Below are positions 34,850 through 49,082 of a stretch of 64,000 nucleotides of DNA, in pieces. The DNA comes from Atrichornis clamosus (Eukaryota; Chordata; Aves; Passeriformes; Menuridae), in assembly GCA_013400975.1 (NCBI GenBank), contig WBMZ01005358.1, positions 1-64,000 on the forward strand, in the 5' to 3' direction. The position numbers and the translations under genes are program-made. Under the pieces are notes generated by a model, which did no database searches, was not told where the DNA came from, and saw only the letters and a program-made list of their open reading frames with translations. Position 1 is the first letter of the stretch. Each line of letters begins with the position of its first letter.

Positions 34850-35095
34850 AATATCTCTTTTGTCAGTTTGAGTCAGTTGTCACAGGGATATCCCCTCCAA
34901 ACCTCTTGTCAACCCCTGGCCTATGGGATTTTGGCAGTGATTTGGAGAGAATGCCTGGATGCTCTGCAGCCACTGCTCAGCAACAGACAAAGTATTGGTG
35001 TGTCGCCAACGCTGGTTTAGCCAGAGATGCAAAGCACAGCCCTGCTACTGGCTGCTACAAAGTTAACTACATCCCAACCACTACAATCCACCTAA
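34850..35095 (-). mobile_element. ERVL-like LTR fragment, minus strand
   Basis: Contains cagtttgagtcagttgtcac, ctgctcagcaacagacaaag, caacgctggtttagccagagatgcaaagcacagccctgctactggctgcta and caaagttaactacatccca. From memory this is the U3 half of the bird ERVL-type LTR in reverse orientation. The rest of the LTR is not found on the left, where the CR1 tail ends. Confidence 0.65.
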
Positions 35096-38000
35096 AAGAA
35101 ATGCATGCATTTCTGGCAGATAACTTGAATGAAGTCCATCAATTATCCTGATCACGTAGAACTCAGATTCTTTACTACAGTCATAAATTGTTAATTTCTG
35201 TTTTTGTGTATGGCATGGGGTCAAAATCTGACATTTAAATAGAAAATCAACCTAAAATATTCACATATTTGAGTTCCAGATCTACTGACCTTGCATTTAA
35301 AGATCTGCCACGTCCTGTCATGTCAGCATCCATGATGACCTTTTGTTTTTCTTTTCAGATAATAATAGTGATCTGCTCCAAGAATAATATATTTTGAGTA
35401 TCCCTTTTTTTTTTAGGTCATCACAAACTAGTACTACTGCATTCATAGTTTTTACTGAGCTAGTTTGTCATTGGACAATACATATCTCTCAACTTATTTT
35501 TATCCATCAGTTACCTTCCAAATTATTAAATGTCTATTGAAACTCTAAAATATGTAGACTTTTAAAATATTTTAAAATTGGAACAGGGAACTAAATTCAG
35601 AATTAGACTATGGCTGTGCAAAATTAATAAACATAAATTTCATCACTTAATTCCCTGCTAGTAAAGTCACACTGAGAAATTTTCTAGTAGCTTCCTCTCT
35701 CTTACAACACCTCTAATCACAGACCTGACTGTTCATAGACTAGTCACAGAACATTCCAACCTGAAGCCATGAGGAGTTGAGGGCATTAGGAGACAGTGGC
35801 AAGTGTCAGCTTCTGTAGAATCCCTAATGGGGTTTTCCAAAAACAATTTCAAATGATTAGCAACATTCATAAGACTTTTTTTCACTCTGTATCTAAAGTT
35901 TCCCATTCACAGAATTCAAACCGCAAGTGCAGCTTTAAGCCAAAAAGTTAAAATATACCTGTTTTATATTGTAGACATCTATATCTGAGCTAGTGGTCTA
36001 TACAGCTTTTATAGCTAATGAAGAGGAACAGGATTAGCAAATCCTAGGGGAGTTGTCTTAAGTAGACCACATGAAAAACTTTCTAAAAGTGTCCCTTCAA
36101 CTGTAATGAGAGTAAAGTAAATTCAGGGTAATTAACACCATTGCAGATATTTATATCTTTATCTTTGCTACAAGGTGAGAGGAACTGTTCCTATCAATCA
36201 AGTCTCTTCATGTTTGTACTGTTTTAATACACTACTTTTCATAGCAATATGGTATCAAAGCTCATAAAAGCATGTTTGTTTAGAACCAGATTATGAAAGT
36301 TTTATTTGCATTAAATGCTCTTTTAATCCACACATAGCACTGATACTTCGTTGTTATTTCTTTTTAATGGCAACTACTTCTAGAGAGTTACTAATTAGAA
36401 TAAATAATGGTGGCAGACATGCTTGACTTATGTAATTTTAAAGGTTACTACCAACATTTTAACATATTTAGTGCTATATGGTGAAAGACAAATTTATTTG
36501 AAACAAAAAGTATTAACTATAATTTGCATATTAAGAACATACCCAAATTATTAATTCATGTATTTGCATATATGGCATGTATCCTTCAAGTACCTAGAGA
36601 TGCTCACTTGTTAAAAATTTTGGTAAAAGTCATCAAAAGCAATTGAAAAATTGAATGATTAAAAAATCCTTTAGCTAGATTAGAAATGAAAATAACTTTT
36701 CATTCCAAAACAACCTCATAGAGTTTGGTTTTTAACAAATTTCAAAATATCTATTTTATTCAATAGGAAACTACATTAATAAATCAATTAAGTTCAACTC
36801 ATAGCTAAGTTCTAATGCCATATGTAGCTCTGCTATATTGATTTACCTACAGCATTTAATTGAAGCAGGAGTATTAGATGTCTGGCACCATAATGCAATA
36901 GTTGACACTCTCTGATGAGCTGAAAATCTAAATTGAACATAGAAAAATCCAGATAAATTATTTTTAATTATTGAAGTACACATACAGCTGAAACAAGCTA
37001 AAATTGTAGTTTCTCATAAAAAACAGAATGACAGTTACATTAATCATGTGGACATACCCCTTTTGTATAGGGTTTATTTTAGAAATTTAAACACTAGGGG
37101 ATAATACAACTACAGTAACACAGATTTAATTTAAAAATAAATCATGATGAAAGATTGTCTTATTTTTCACTTAGCTGAACCCTTCTTAAGCTTTTTTTAG
37201 AATTCTGTCTGAATAAGGATTTCAGAAATGAAGCATTTTGATTGATAGCTGCTGTAAGTGCATCTTTCTAGAATAATTGCAAAGGCAGAAGTGATGTGTG
37301 AAAAACAGAGACATCCTTATAGAGTGAAAAATAAATAAGTCTCGGGCCTTTAATAATATATATAATCTGTGTGCTGAATATGCCTCAGATGTAGGAACTT
37401 TAACCCTGGGTAGTCTAAGGTAAAGCATTGTCTGAAAAAAATCAGACCAAATTGAAATCAATTTTGGTGCTTTCAGGGGCAAGGCAGATGTTAAATTCTA
37501 GCTTGTTCCTGGAAGCTCCATTCCACCTCATTTAAGCCTTTGCTCTGTACTTTGAGGCAATCCTGAATTCAATTAAAGGGACAGAGATGCTTTATGGAAA
37601 GCAGTTAGTGTTCTTATTTTGCTCCCTAAAGCTTAAGGAGATTTAAATCCATAATTCCCATTTCACAGCAAAATGTTTTAACTAATGGATTATCAAACTC
37701 TCTAGAATGGTGCCACTAAATCTGTCACTGAGCTATCCACAGGAATGAATCTAGGTTTTACTGGGACAAAAAAGAGAAATAAGCAATATGGAACATTACC
37801 GTGTAATTAATTTGTTAAGGGAATACAGGAATACCAGGAATAACACCACCTGTTTATCAGATCACTTATGTATCTTGCATTTGAGTACTGTTTGATAAAA
37901 TGCCTAAATGGTAATGGGGAAAAAGACAAAATATGGGTTACTTCCCTTCCAAACTATTTATGAAGGAGTTCACAAGAATACATTTTCTAAAGCATCTGGA

Positions 38001-39254
38001 GGATTTCTGAGCATATTATTAAGAGAAAAAGATATCACCCACAATTTAATGAAAGTGTTGGTAAATCTCATTTACTTCAGTAACATCCTTTAACTTTAAA
38101 CAATTTGTTTTAAAAATATTGTGTGTATATACAGATATAGGTTAGAATGTATGTGCACACAGGTATGCACACACTCCTGAAAAGTACTTTCAATTTGTAA
38201 AGACTGCAAATTAGATCTGTCAAAAATTGTTATAGATCATCACACACTGTAAACCCCTTACAAGTAACAATTTGATTCTCAATACCTTCAAAGATTTTAT
38301 GTTCTAGCAGATATTTTGTCCTAATTTTTTAAATGTTTTTGTACAATAAACAAATCATTTTAGTTTCTTTCTTTTAATTTTCAAGGAACTCAAATAATAT
38401 GGAAAATGTTTGGTACTTGGTGGGGCACTGCTGGTTGCTAAATTGCCACACAGTCTAATACCACTCCTGAGCCTCACTGGAGCTCTATAAATTGCCTTAC
38501 AAATTACTCCTTTTTTTGAGTTAGTTAGTATTTAGAGAGTATTCATTTTCATTTTTCTTAGTGGTTTCTCAATAAGTGACCTCAAACTTCTTAGTAGTTT
38601 TCAGCACTGCATAATCCCAACATAAAAAAAAAAAAAATAAAAATCACCAAAGCAAAACAAATCCTAAACCCTACCCCAAACAAAACAAAGCAAACCCCTC
38701 AACTATAGAACTTTGTAAAGAGACTCCCCTGGATCTATATGATGTATACTTTTCAATGTTTATTTTTAAAATTAATTTATTATACTTTATCAATCTGAAC
38801 GGAAGACAATACAGAGTTACCTCACAAAGGTAATAATTTCAGTCTTAATAGCTCCAAGCACCTTTGTCAACTAGAATTTAAATCCAGTGTTAAAATTGTA
38901 CTGATATTAGAAACATTTTCTTGTATTTTTCTCTGCATTGCAATACTGTTGTTTCAATGTCCATTTTGCCTCTGTTGTTTTGTCTCTCTCTTTTGGTATT
39001 TTTATGCTTTCTCTGTTTTTCACACATGCTCTGATGAAAAGACTATTCACCTGAGTTTCCCTACAAGTTTACTCTGCATCACTGTTCTTTTTTGGGTGTT
39101 TTTTTTAAATTTCTCTCTTTTTATTGTCTCCTTTATAATTACAATTTTATTGGTTTTATTATTTTTATTATTATCCTTGTTCTTATAATTTCAATTGAAT
39201 TTTATGTCTCTTAGTAAGCTGATTTTTGTCAAGCCACCAGTTTTACTTTCCTTC
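35096..39254. other. AT-rich DNA without recognisable genes
   Basis: Nothing beyond A/T-rich tracts. A poly-A stretch followed by caaaac repeats lies near 38,622-38,700. Confidence 0.45.
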
Positions 39255-39350
39255 TGATTCACCTCCCCATCTCGCGCAGGGCGGGGGATGGAGGTAGACT
39301 GTGAGCGAATGGCTGTGTGGTACTTTACTTCCAGATGGGGTTAGACCATG
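39255..39350 (+). mobile_element. ERVL-like LTR end, degraded
   Basis: ctccccatctcgcgcagggcgggggatgg, then gtgagcgaatggctgtgtggtactttacttccag and tggggttagaccatg. This is a diverged copy of the same LTR terminus as 25,640-25,716. Confidence 0.6.
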
Positions 39351-42300
39351 GGTATAATATTTTATACTTTAGTAGGGCCTGTAAATGCAGTAAAAATGGA
39401 CTCTGACTCTGTCAGAACTCTCATGCTTCAAAACCTGTGAAATTGTAACATTCTATATACACAGCACAAAGAAATAGAGTAGGCAAAATAGGAAGAATGA
39501 GACACACTTAGAAAAAGTAAATCATTTGCATGCAGATCTAAAAATATATTCAAACTATCGGTGCGCCCTCTCATTTAACTGATTACATATGGGAAATGTG
39601 TGAGTGTTCTTCAGCTGCTAGTTTTTAAGAGGCAGCCATAAGCACTTTTTTAAGAGTCTCCACAAATTGTTCTCTTCTTTACACTTCTGAATCAATTACC
39701 TGACTTTATTAAAGTCTCTATTAATAAGTCTGAATGTCTTGTACTCCATTCTCAACAAGGGAAGTCAGGATGTAATTGTTCACCAAGGGTTTTCTTTCTT
39801 GGCAACATTAAAATGTATTCTTTTGTTCCTTCAACATCCTCCTGGATTCTGAAGCTAACAGTTACACATAGATTTATAGGATTTGTGAAATATTATGTAA
39901 TATTATGACTTTTTTAATGTATGAGGACATAGGTGAGGATGCTTACTTTGTGGGTTTTTTTGGTTTTATTTTTTTATTTGGTTTTTGGTTTTGTTTGCTT
40001 TTATTGACCATACATGACATTTAGCAGGAAATGAAAACATTTTCAGACAAACCATACAAAGAAATATTCCCATGGCCTTGGCATGATAGAATGTTCTCTG
40101 CCATGGGAGGTCTGCAAGACCTACTGGCACAAAGCCCTGAGCAAGAGTCAGACCTTCTGTTTTGAGGAGAAGATTGGGATGGTTGTTTGATTAAGTCACT
40201 TCCAATGTGTCCATGATCTTACAAATTTCTGAGAATGCTAGCTTATCACTCTCTAAAATCATGGTTCTATGATTCTGATTTACTTTAAACTTTGTGTGAG
40301 GATAGGATACTAAATCAAGTTAAGCTCTCTTCATTACATCAGCACTGATTTAAAGAAAATTAATTAATAAAATTAGCAAGGCTTGAAAGCTGAAGACTTG
40401 AGGGTTGAGCAGGCTTGCTACTAGATTTAAATCACAAGCGTTTAGAGTATATGGAATTTATAACTTAGAAAAAATGTTCCATCAGATATATGTATTAGAT
40501 GCATAGATACATAGTTTGTCCTTAATATAAATCCAAATGGCAATTATTTATAATCTGAATACATCTTTAGTTACTTTTCTCTTCTCTCTATTCTCTTTTC
40601 AATGACCTGTTAGCTATTAGTCCATGTAATTGAGGGAATTAAAATATAAAGCTGGAATTAAGCAGTTACCATCAAGCTGGATGAGTTCCTCTGTACTGCA
40701 AGTCATACACAGAATATATGTGGGATACTTACCCATTTTCAATAAAATTACTCTGAGAGTGTTTACTGAGTCTAAACACTTCTCTTACTAAGGGAGATAA
40801 GTAGGAAAGTTTCTGGTTTGTGATTCTTGAAATAGTTGTTGACATAGTTCTGTTAAGCCTCCTGTGTTCCCAGATAAGCACAGAAAGGCAACTTCAGCAT
40901 TCTGTGGGTAAAACAACTACATTATTTAGCTAGTCATGACTAGCCAGAGGGTAATCTGTACATGTTAGTAGAGAGTTTAGGGCACTCACATTTGCCCTAA
41001 TCAAAGAAATGGAAGTTAGGACAAGTGCAGGTTTTCTGTCCGTTAATGTGAATAGGAAATATGTACTGCAAAAATCCCTCTCAATACAAGTACCAGTAAC
41101 TCAATTTGGAATAAGTTGTGATTAGTGGGATTTGCTTTTAAGCTACTGAGCTAAAATATGTAATACAGCAATAGTGGGAAATGATTTAGTTTGAACAAAT
41201 AATGTAAAAATAATTTCTCTATTTATTTTTGTTAAATTTTCTGGTTGTCACAAGCTCAGGCCCTGATGCTGCAAAAGCTGAGAAACTCCTGGAAATTGTT
41301 AAATACTTTGCAATACCATGTTTAGAAGGAAGCTGAAAAGATTTTAAAGTACTTTGAAGGAAAGATGTTTCTTTCTGAGATGTAGGTGAAAAACCACACA
41401 GGACAAATTGTGTCAGAATTACCATACTGGGCCATGAAAACCTTTTTTTATAACACCAATGTGAATATATTGTCTCAGACATGGGGCCCATTTGGCCCAG
41501 TACCCTGTTTCTTTTGTCCAGCTGCAAATTGGAAGGTTTGTAATGACTACAGATTTACAAATAAAACCCAGAAAATAGAGCTTGAAGCCCAGCTGGAGGT
41601 ATGTATGGTTATTTTTGTTTCTTTGCTTACTTCTTGGTTTAACCTGTCCCTTTCAGTCTAAAATAAAGACTTGTCGCTGACAACTTAGAAAATAAGAGCA
41701 AATGTAACTAAAGTAATAATACACAGTGCATCCTAAACAATAGCCACGAGAGACTGAAAACTTCTAATGAAAGACTAGCTGATAAAAATAAGAAACACTT
41801 AGTTTGTGGGTGCAAACATTAAGATCTATGAGACACGGAGACTTAGGACTTTAAGAATTGGCTGATTTAAAAGTGAATGGACCAAGGTAGACACAAGGTA
41901 TTTCCTTTTAATTATGGAGTCGTAGTCTGTACAGACAAGAAATATCAAGAATCTTCCACACTGCTGTATGCAATTAATTTTAAAGTTCATTATGTATTAT
42001 AGACATGCATATACACCTGTTAGGAAACCCCCAGCTACCACACTAGTTCTAAAAGGGCCTGGGTAGAGAGTATTCATTAATTATTTGATTTAATGTCACT
42101 ATTTAGATAGCTTTTTTAATGGTTTAGATGTTACACTTTATTTCAAGTATCTTTTGAAATACAAATGGGCAAGTTGATTTAATCTCTTATATTTGAGTTT
42201 GGGAAGGAGAAGATGGAAAATATACCTAAACTAGTATTAAATTACAAGAGTAAGAACAATATCAAAGCTGTAGAATAATCTATAAACTATTTTTTTCTCT

Positions 42301-44469
42301 GGCCATTTTAAAGAGCAGCCAATTTAATAATTGACTGTTCTGTATGTAAATTCCAAAGGCATATAAAAAGTAATAATTTCTGATTGGAATTACCTGGAAA
42401 TTATACAATATAAGATGAAAACAAAAATAATGTTTGTTTTTTAATGACAATTCCTTATGTAATATTTCACAACACGCTTTTCTACAGTCTAATTCTCCTG
42501 GAAAAAGGCATTTACACTGATTTATATAGCAATATTTTGCTTAGAAATGCTGCATTTAGAAATTAGACCCCTAGGTGTATTGTGCAAATGAAGTTTTTGT
42601 TGCAACAAACAATTCTAATTGCTGATTGATGATTTCTCTGTAAATTACAGTAATTTTTTTCTTTGTCGATGTCCATAAGCAGATCTTGTTATTCTCAAGT
42701 GTTCCAACTATTTGAATTGACCAGTATTTCCTTTTTACTATATGAATTGACAGAAACATTACATGTGACTGCTCAGTATCTTTACTGGAAAATATTGCTC
42801 TATTGCTTAACTTCAAGTGCTTTAATAAGAAAAGAATTTTTGTCTACATGATCACTTTTATATGAAGCAACTTTTCTCTTTTACAGGAATAATAGTAATA
42901 CAAGGGACAGTAGCAGAAAAACAGGGGGATCTCAATAGTTTTGAAAAATATTTAGAGTTTTGTGGGGAAATGTTCTTCACAAAAATTAAGCTCATGTAAG
43001 ATTCATAGCCTGTATGCAAGTTAAATTTAAATGATCTGATCACAATCACAGCAGGAGCTACATACTTGATTCTAGCTGTGAGAAGTACTATCACATTTTG
43101 GCCTACAGTAGTTTCTTCCCATCACAATTTTTTTCTTCCTTTTTACCTTCTCTGCCATAGAAATGAAGAATTGAAAAAAAAATTTGGGGACATTGTTTTA
43201 CTTTATATTTGCTGCTTTGACTGAACAAACTATCCAGGCAGATGTGTTCTGCTTCAGACCATTTGTGTTTAAGATAGAATGGTACGTGGTTTGCAAGGTG
43301 TCTTTAATAAACTGAACAGAGCTCTTAGTGGGCAAAATTGATACAGGTGATAGAACATAACATGAGGAAGATATGATTCTACCTTTTCTTGTTGGCTGTA
43401 GAACTTACTCCAACAGTGAATGCAATGGCCTTTATTTGCTTTAGGCAACTAAATTGAGAGCTCCCACATATGCCACTCACCAGCTGATAAATATTCAGAT
43501 AAGGTTGGTCCTTGTGCAGTTCCAGATGTTGAAGTTAGTCCACTGTCCACAGAATACTCAAAGGGTCATAAGAAAAGTTTCGAAAGTTAATGAATATTAA
43601 GGGAATTTTTCTAGCACTTTGCTTGATACTTTTGATCTTGCACAGCATTTGGACCACTCCTCTATCTAGATGAGATTTTTTTTAATCAGATAGATTATTG
43701 ACAGTTTTCTAATTTTTCTGTGACATTTGTTTCCCAGTATTGTGCTTGAAGAAACCAGGGAAAATTATAGGTATTTATTTTCAGTGTCCAAACTTTAGGC
43801 AAACAAGATCTCAGCTAAAGGTTTAGGAAGTTATTTATACAGACCTTCACTGACATCCCAGGGGACACAGAGAATTTATTCAGAAGGCGGCAAAAACCTA
43901 GTGGTCTAAATCAGGCTGACTAGGACTCCATCTACATCAGGTGTTTTTGTTTAGATGTGTTCACAAGTGCCCAAATATTTACATATATGTATGAGTGTGT
44001 GTCTGTATAAGGGTTATTTCTATACATGCTCTGTGATGATAATATCTGAAAATCTAAATTATGAATTTTTCAAGGTTCTTTTGCTTTTTATTATTAGTAA
44101 TCACTTAATCCTGCTGGTATGGCTGATTTAAAATAACTTCTTTCCAAAAACGAAAGAGGATAACATTGAATAAAAATATACAATAGGAAAATGGTCCTTT
44201 ATGCCAAAATTGTCTCTTTCTCACAACTTACACTTCCTCTAGTGCCTGCAGTTCTTCACATATCCATTCCCCTTCATGAGCATCTCTATTTGTCTTGTCT
44301 CAGTGATTCTACCTGAGTGCAGGTTTCTGAATGAAAATATATTTGATTTGGTGTCATGATCTGTTTTACCATGATCTGTTTAAAACTGCAACTCCAAATA
44401 CAATGAAATGTTGGTATTTTAGTTTGCATTTGTGACTTTCTTCAAGATACCTTTTTTTTTTAATGTGTA
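39351..44469. other. AT-rich DNA, possibly one decayed CR1
   Basis: Bases 40,080-40,280 have weak CR1-like blocks (ccatgggaggtctgcaag and a terminal ggttctatgattctg) on the plus strand. Nothing else is recognised. Short open frames at 41,219-41,661 on both strands are unremarkable. Confidence 0.4.
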
Positions 44470-45396
44470 TTGGGTGTAGGTGGCAAGTTTTTTTGCAGTG
44501 GGGATCTGCAGGAGTGGCCTCTGTGAGGAGAGCCCAGTAGCTGTCACATGCTGCACCCAGCTGGTTCCAGCCAGAGGCCACAGCCCGGTCTATCAGCCAA
44601 GCTGGTGGTACTTCTGGGCAAAAGTATTGAGGAAGGGTAAAATGCTGCACAGACAGTGAGGAGTGAGGAAAAAAGTGAGAAACAGCCCTAAGAACACCAA
44701 AGTCAGAGAAGAAAGAGGGATAGGAGGTGTTGCAAGTTGAGCTATGTTGCTGCATAGGAGATTCCCCTGAAGTGCTTAGAGTGAAGCTCACAGAGCAGAT
44801 AACCAAATTGCAGTCTACACCACAGAGGACCCCACATCACAGCAAATGGATATTTCCTGAAAAAAATTGTAATCTGCTGAGAACCCACACTGGGGCAGAT
44901 TTTTCTGACAGGAAAATAGCCCATGGAGGATTTACCCTGGAGCAGGTTTACTTTGAAGGCTTGAAGTGCAGAGCACCCAGGGAGGAGCTGGGCAAACATG
45001 TAAGAAGGAAGGAGTAGCAGGGAGTTACTGCTATGGACTGAACAGAACCTCCTGCCGCCCATAATCCCTGCCCCTCTGGAAATGGAATAGGTAGAAGAGT
45101 TGGAAATGAAGGGTTGAATTTAAGTTATTGAAAAAGAGGTGTGTGTGGGGAAGAAGGTGTTTTGGTTTTGGTTTTGGATCCAGTCATCCATATCTATGTT
45201 TGTTAGCAATAAATTAAATTAATTTTCCCTAATTTGGCTCTCTTTTGCCCATGATGGTAACTGCTAAGTGATCTCTCTCTCTTTACTTTGATCCATGAGC
45301 TTTATAATCTTATTTTCTTTCCCTGCCATGCTAAGGAGGGGAAGTGAGGGAGAGGCTGGATGGGTGTCTGGCAGCTGGTAAGGTTAATCTGCTGCA
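44470..45396 (+). mobile_element. ERVL-like LTR, nearly full length
   Basis: Collinear with a bird LTR family known to me: gcagtggggatctgcaggagtggcctctgtgagg near its 5' end, then cacatcacagcaaatggatatttcctga, gctgagaacccacactggggcagatttt, an ttgttagcaataaattaaattaattttcc block with aataaa near 45,210, ctctctttactttgatccatgagcttt, and a gctaaggaggggaagtgagggag block near the 3' end. The likely end is gctgca at 45,391-45,396. I found no clean target duplication. The open frames on both strands here are LTR sequence. Confidence 0.65.
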
Positions 45397-46089
45397 TATT
45401 TAAATCTATATTTAATTATAAATTTTAATACTGGTTGAAATTTTAATTCTACATCAGAAATCTGATACTTTAGGTCTGGGTTTATCATACTACGGTTAAC
45501 ACTTTCAAGTGACAGCCCCAACTTAGAAGGCACATGGGGATGTTCACGTGATGCTTTGCATTTTAATCTGAATAGCACCTTGGAGCAATCTATTCTGTAA
45601 AATTTGAGTTGCTTCTGCTAGCAACACCTCCATTAATTATTGGTAGGACATTTTAATTGCAAACATAGCAATATTTCTATGATGATTTTTTAAATTAATG
45701 AACGGCATTAAGTGAAAAATTGTTATAAGATAGTCTTTCTCAATATTAATATACTCTGTCCTTGCTTCATTTACATTATACATGGAGATCATAAACAAAA
45801 GGAAGGAAGCATTTGCAAACTCATATGTCAAGTTCAAGAAGAAAAAAAATAAATGAGGGAAAGAAAAGCCCAAAATGTGAAAGTTTAATGTTTACATTCT
45901 CCTAGAGAATTTTCATTCTTTTACTTCTGTAGTGCCTGAGGTCCTGGTGTACAGATCAGGCTCTCTGCCCACATTTGTGGTGACTGGAGAGATGCAAATA
46001 TGAGAAACATATTATCTTCTTTAAACATTCTTTTCTCATCATACAGTAGCAGAGAAAACTAGCTTCAGAGAAGGAAAATAGTGAAATTG
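45397..46089. other. AT-rich spacer
   Basis: Nothing recognised. Confidence 0.5.
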
Positions 46090-46290
46090 TTAGAAACATT
46101 AAAAGACTGAAGTCAGAAGAGACCTCTTAAGATCATCAAGTCCAAACATTAGCTCAAAGCTGGGTCAAATAGAGCAACTCCTACAGGGTTGTTTCTATCA
46201 GGTTTGGCGTTTCTCCAAGGATGGTGCCTTAACATTCTGTCTGGGCACTCTGTTCCAAAGCTTAATCAAACTTAGAGTAAAAAAAGTTTT
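46090..46290 (-). mobile_element. CR1 retroposon, 3' part, minus strand
   Basis: agaagagacctcttaagatcatcaagtccaaacatt at the tail end, then agctgggtcaaatagagcaac and ctccaaggatggtgcc, tctgggcactctgttccaa. These are the CR1 tail blocks in reverse order. It is followed by a T/G-rich tract (46,290-46,370) and a poly-A run. Confidence 0.75.
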
Positions 46291-46490
46291 GGGTTTGGTT
46301 TTTTTGATGGGGGGGAGGAGGGGTGAGTGGTGGGGAGTTGTTTGTTTGTTGTTGTTTTTTTAGTTTTATGGTTTCCTCTCATTTCTTGTACTTTGTCATC
46401 AAATTAATTAAAAAAAAAAACAAACGGTGATTTGCAGGAGTTTTGTGAGTATTCAGGTATTTCTGAAGAATTGGGTAAATTTCTGTATAC

Positions 46491-47395
46491 AGAATAATAC
46501 AATTATAGAAAGGCTTGAGTTGGAAGGGGCCTTAAAGATCACATCCAGCCATCCTTGCATGGGTAGGGATGCCACACATTACATCAAGTTGCTCAAGGCC
46601 CCATCCAACCTGATCTTGAACAACTTCACTGGGCAACTACTCTCAGTGTTTAACCGCCTCTGACTTCCTAACATCTAATCCAAATCTCTCCTCTTTTAGT
46701 TTAAAACTGTTCCCCTTGTTCTATAACTACCTGCCTGTGTAAAAAGTAGCTCTCCCTCTTTTTTATAAGCCCCCTTTAAGTACTGGAAGTCTGCAATGAG
46801 GTCTCTTAGGAGTCTTCTCCATACTTTCCAACCCCGGCTCTCTCAGCCTGTCTTTGTAAAAGCGTCCCAACTCTCATCTTTGCGGCCCTCTCTAGACCCA
46901 TTCTAACAGGTCCATGTCTTTCTTGTGCTAAGGACCCCAGCCCCAGATGCAGCACTCTGGGAGTCTCAGGAAGGCAGTGTAGAAGGACAGAATCACCTCC
47001 CTCAACATGCTGGCTGCACTCATTTTGATTCAGCCCAGGATACAGTTGGCCTTCTGGACTGCAAGCTCATACTGTTGGCTCACATTCAGCTTTTGGTCCA
47101 CCAGAACCTCCAAGTCCTTCTCCACAGGGTTGCTCTCAGGTTGCAGTCTTTACTCATGTCTTGGATTGCCCCAACCCAGTTGCAGAATCTTGCACTCGGG
47201 TTTGTTGAACATCATGAGATTCCCATGAGCCCATTTCTCAAGTTTTTCCAGCCTCCACTGGATGGCATCTCTTCCTTCTGGTGTGTCAACTGCACCACTC
47301 AGCTTCATGTCATCTGCAAACTTGCTGAAGGTGCACTTAGTCTCACTGTCTATGCTATTGATAAATGTATTAAAGAACACTGGCTTCTAAATAGT
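46491..47395 (-). pseudogene. CR1 LINE with partial reverse transcriptase, minus strand
   Basis: About 900 bases of CR1 running right to left. The right part codes a reverse transcriptase fragment (47,150-47,380) with [18 protein letters not shown]; the FADD catalytic motif is at 47,309-47,320. It goes on through [22 protein letters not shown] and [11 protein letters not shown] to LGWGNPR. CR1 copies itself by reverse-transcribing its RNA at a nicked target. The left part is the 3' untranslated region, ending at about 46,491 with the sequence that reads aattatagaaaggcttgagttggaaggggcc on the plus strand. The frame stops beyond 47,150, and the 5' two thirds of ORF2 and all of ORF1 are missing, so it is a usual 5'-truncated dead copy. 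Confidence 0.9.
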
Positions 47396-48944
47396 ACGAG
47401 TGACCATCAATCTAAAATGCAGGTTATTCATAGCATTTTCTGTGATTCCTATGTTATAACAATAGTTGTGATTTATACTCCTCTAAAGAGAGAAAATAAC
47501 AGTGGAAATGCCCGAGTGTATAGTTTATGAATGGTTAGATTGAAATCTGTTTGCAGTAGCATTCAGAACATACCTCATAATTCAGGAATCTGGTCTGAAA
47601 AGGCACAGAAACTCATAAATGACAGTATTTCTTAAACTATTGTTTGTAAAAAGACTTACCCCTCACAACTTACCTCTCCTGTGGACATTTACTGTCATGT
47701 AAAATAAAAAACAATTTATTTCACATTTAAGCACAGAGAACATAAATAAAAATTCCTTACTTGTTGGATAAGCCCCAACTAACTACCTCCAATTATCGTT
47801 TTATGGTCAGAAAATAAGTTTCAAGGGATATGGGAACACTCTTTCACATGAAAAAGAAAACTTTCATATTTATGCACTGACACAAAGAACATGTGGAGTA
47901 GTGTGTTTTAAATCAATTCATTGAAGTTTAATCATCCATTTACAGATTATTAAATCTAACCATGGAGTTCTCAATATTGCAAGAATAGAAACAGTCTTGA
48001 TAAAATATTTTGGAAAGTTTTCTTATTGTGATACGTGAATTCCAGTATTGTTATGTAAGTGAAGAAATGTGTGTGAGACTTCTCATTAATTTTGAACCAT
48101 TAGTATTTAAAAATTTTAAATCAATTGTTCTTTCTAAAATACCAGTTCCAATTCTGTGCATTTCTTTACTTTAATATGACTAGTCAGAGAACCTTAAAAA
48201 CATTTTTTCTTTGATTCACGGAAAAAAAGTAACTATAAACTATGTACTAAAATTGATCCAAATAATTCTGTATCATGTTGTGACTTTGTCTCAGAAATGT
48301 TGCTCCAAATTAAGACAGCTTTTTTTGCCTCTCTAATAATTGTGATCTTAGCAAACTTGTTTTAAAAAGAAAAAATAATTTTCTGATTGCTGATACCTCA
48401 AATTGATGTCCTATTGATTTACTAAAAATTGTAAGTGAAAATTCAAAGGATAAATCTTGGTTTGATATGAAATCACTGAAGAAATTTTGAAGAATAATTA
48501 AAATCTTATATTAATTATATGAAATCAGAAACAAATAAAATGCAATTATTTTATTAATAGAATAACAAATCAGTGTGACTTCACAACACACGTCTTTTTC
48601 TGGCTCTTTCGATTCTTTAAATAGTTCAAAACAATATCTGCATCTAAAGTTATGCCTGAAATCAAATTTCTTGGACTAACCAGAGGTAATGAATTGTGAG
48701 AGCTGCAGCGTGACATCTAGAAGACACAAACTATGTTTTTCACCCATTTCCCACAATTCGCTTGCACGAACTGAAATGATCAAATTAGTCTGGGGTGAGA
48801 ACTGTTGATTGCATTCCTTGTTAGAGAATGTGTTCATTAAAAGCTCAATAATCGGTCATGAGATACAAGAGTATTTGATTTTTGAGTTGTTGTAATTATG
48901 CTTCTGCACATTAATCATTAAACATTCTCGCACTCACCATACCT
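47396..48944. other. AT-rich DNA without recognisable genes
   Basis: Nothing recognised. It begins at the 5' truncation point of the CR1 to its left. Confidence 0.5.
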
Positions 48945-49082
48945 GGAAGTATTACAGGCCAGCTTGGATGGGCTCTGAGCAACCTTGGCTAGGGAAAGGT
49001 GTCCCTGCCCACAGCAGGAGGGGTTGGAGCTAGGTGTTCTTTAAGGTCCGTTCTAACCCAAGCCATCCTATGATTCTCATTC
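48945..49082 (+). mobile_element. CR1 retroposon, 3' tail
   Basis: ggaagtattacaggccagcttggatgggctctgagcaacc, ggctagggaaaggtgtccctgcccacagcaggaggggttggagc, ctttaaggtcc and the tail cctatgattct. A good CR1 match. Confidence 0.9.

Noticed and set aside
44366..45062. Overlapping frames of 96-146 codons on both strands
   Set aside because: They coincide with an ERVL-like LTR, which is non-coding.
46925..47527. 201-codon frame on the plus strand
   Set aside because: It is the antisense of the CR1 reverse transcriptase and 3' region.
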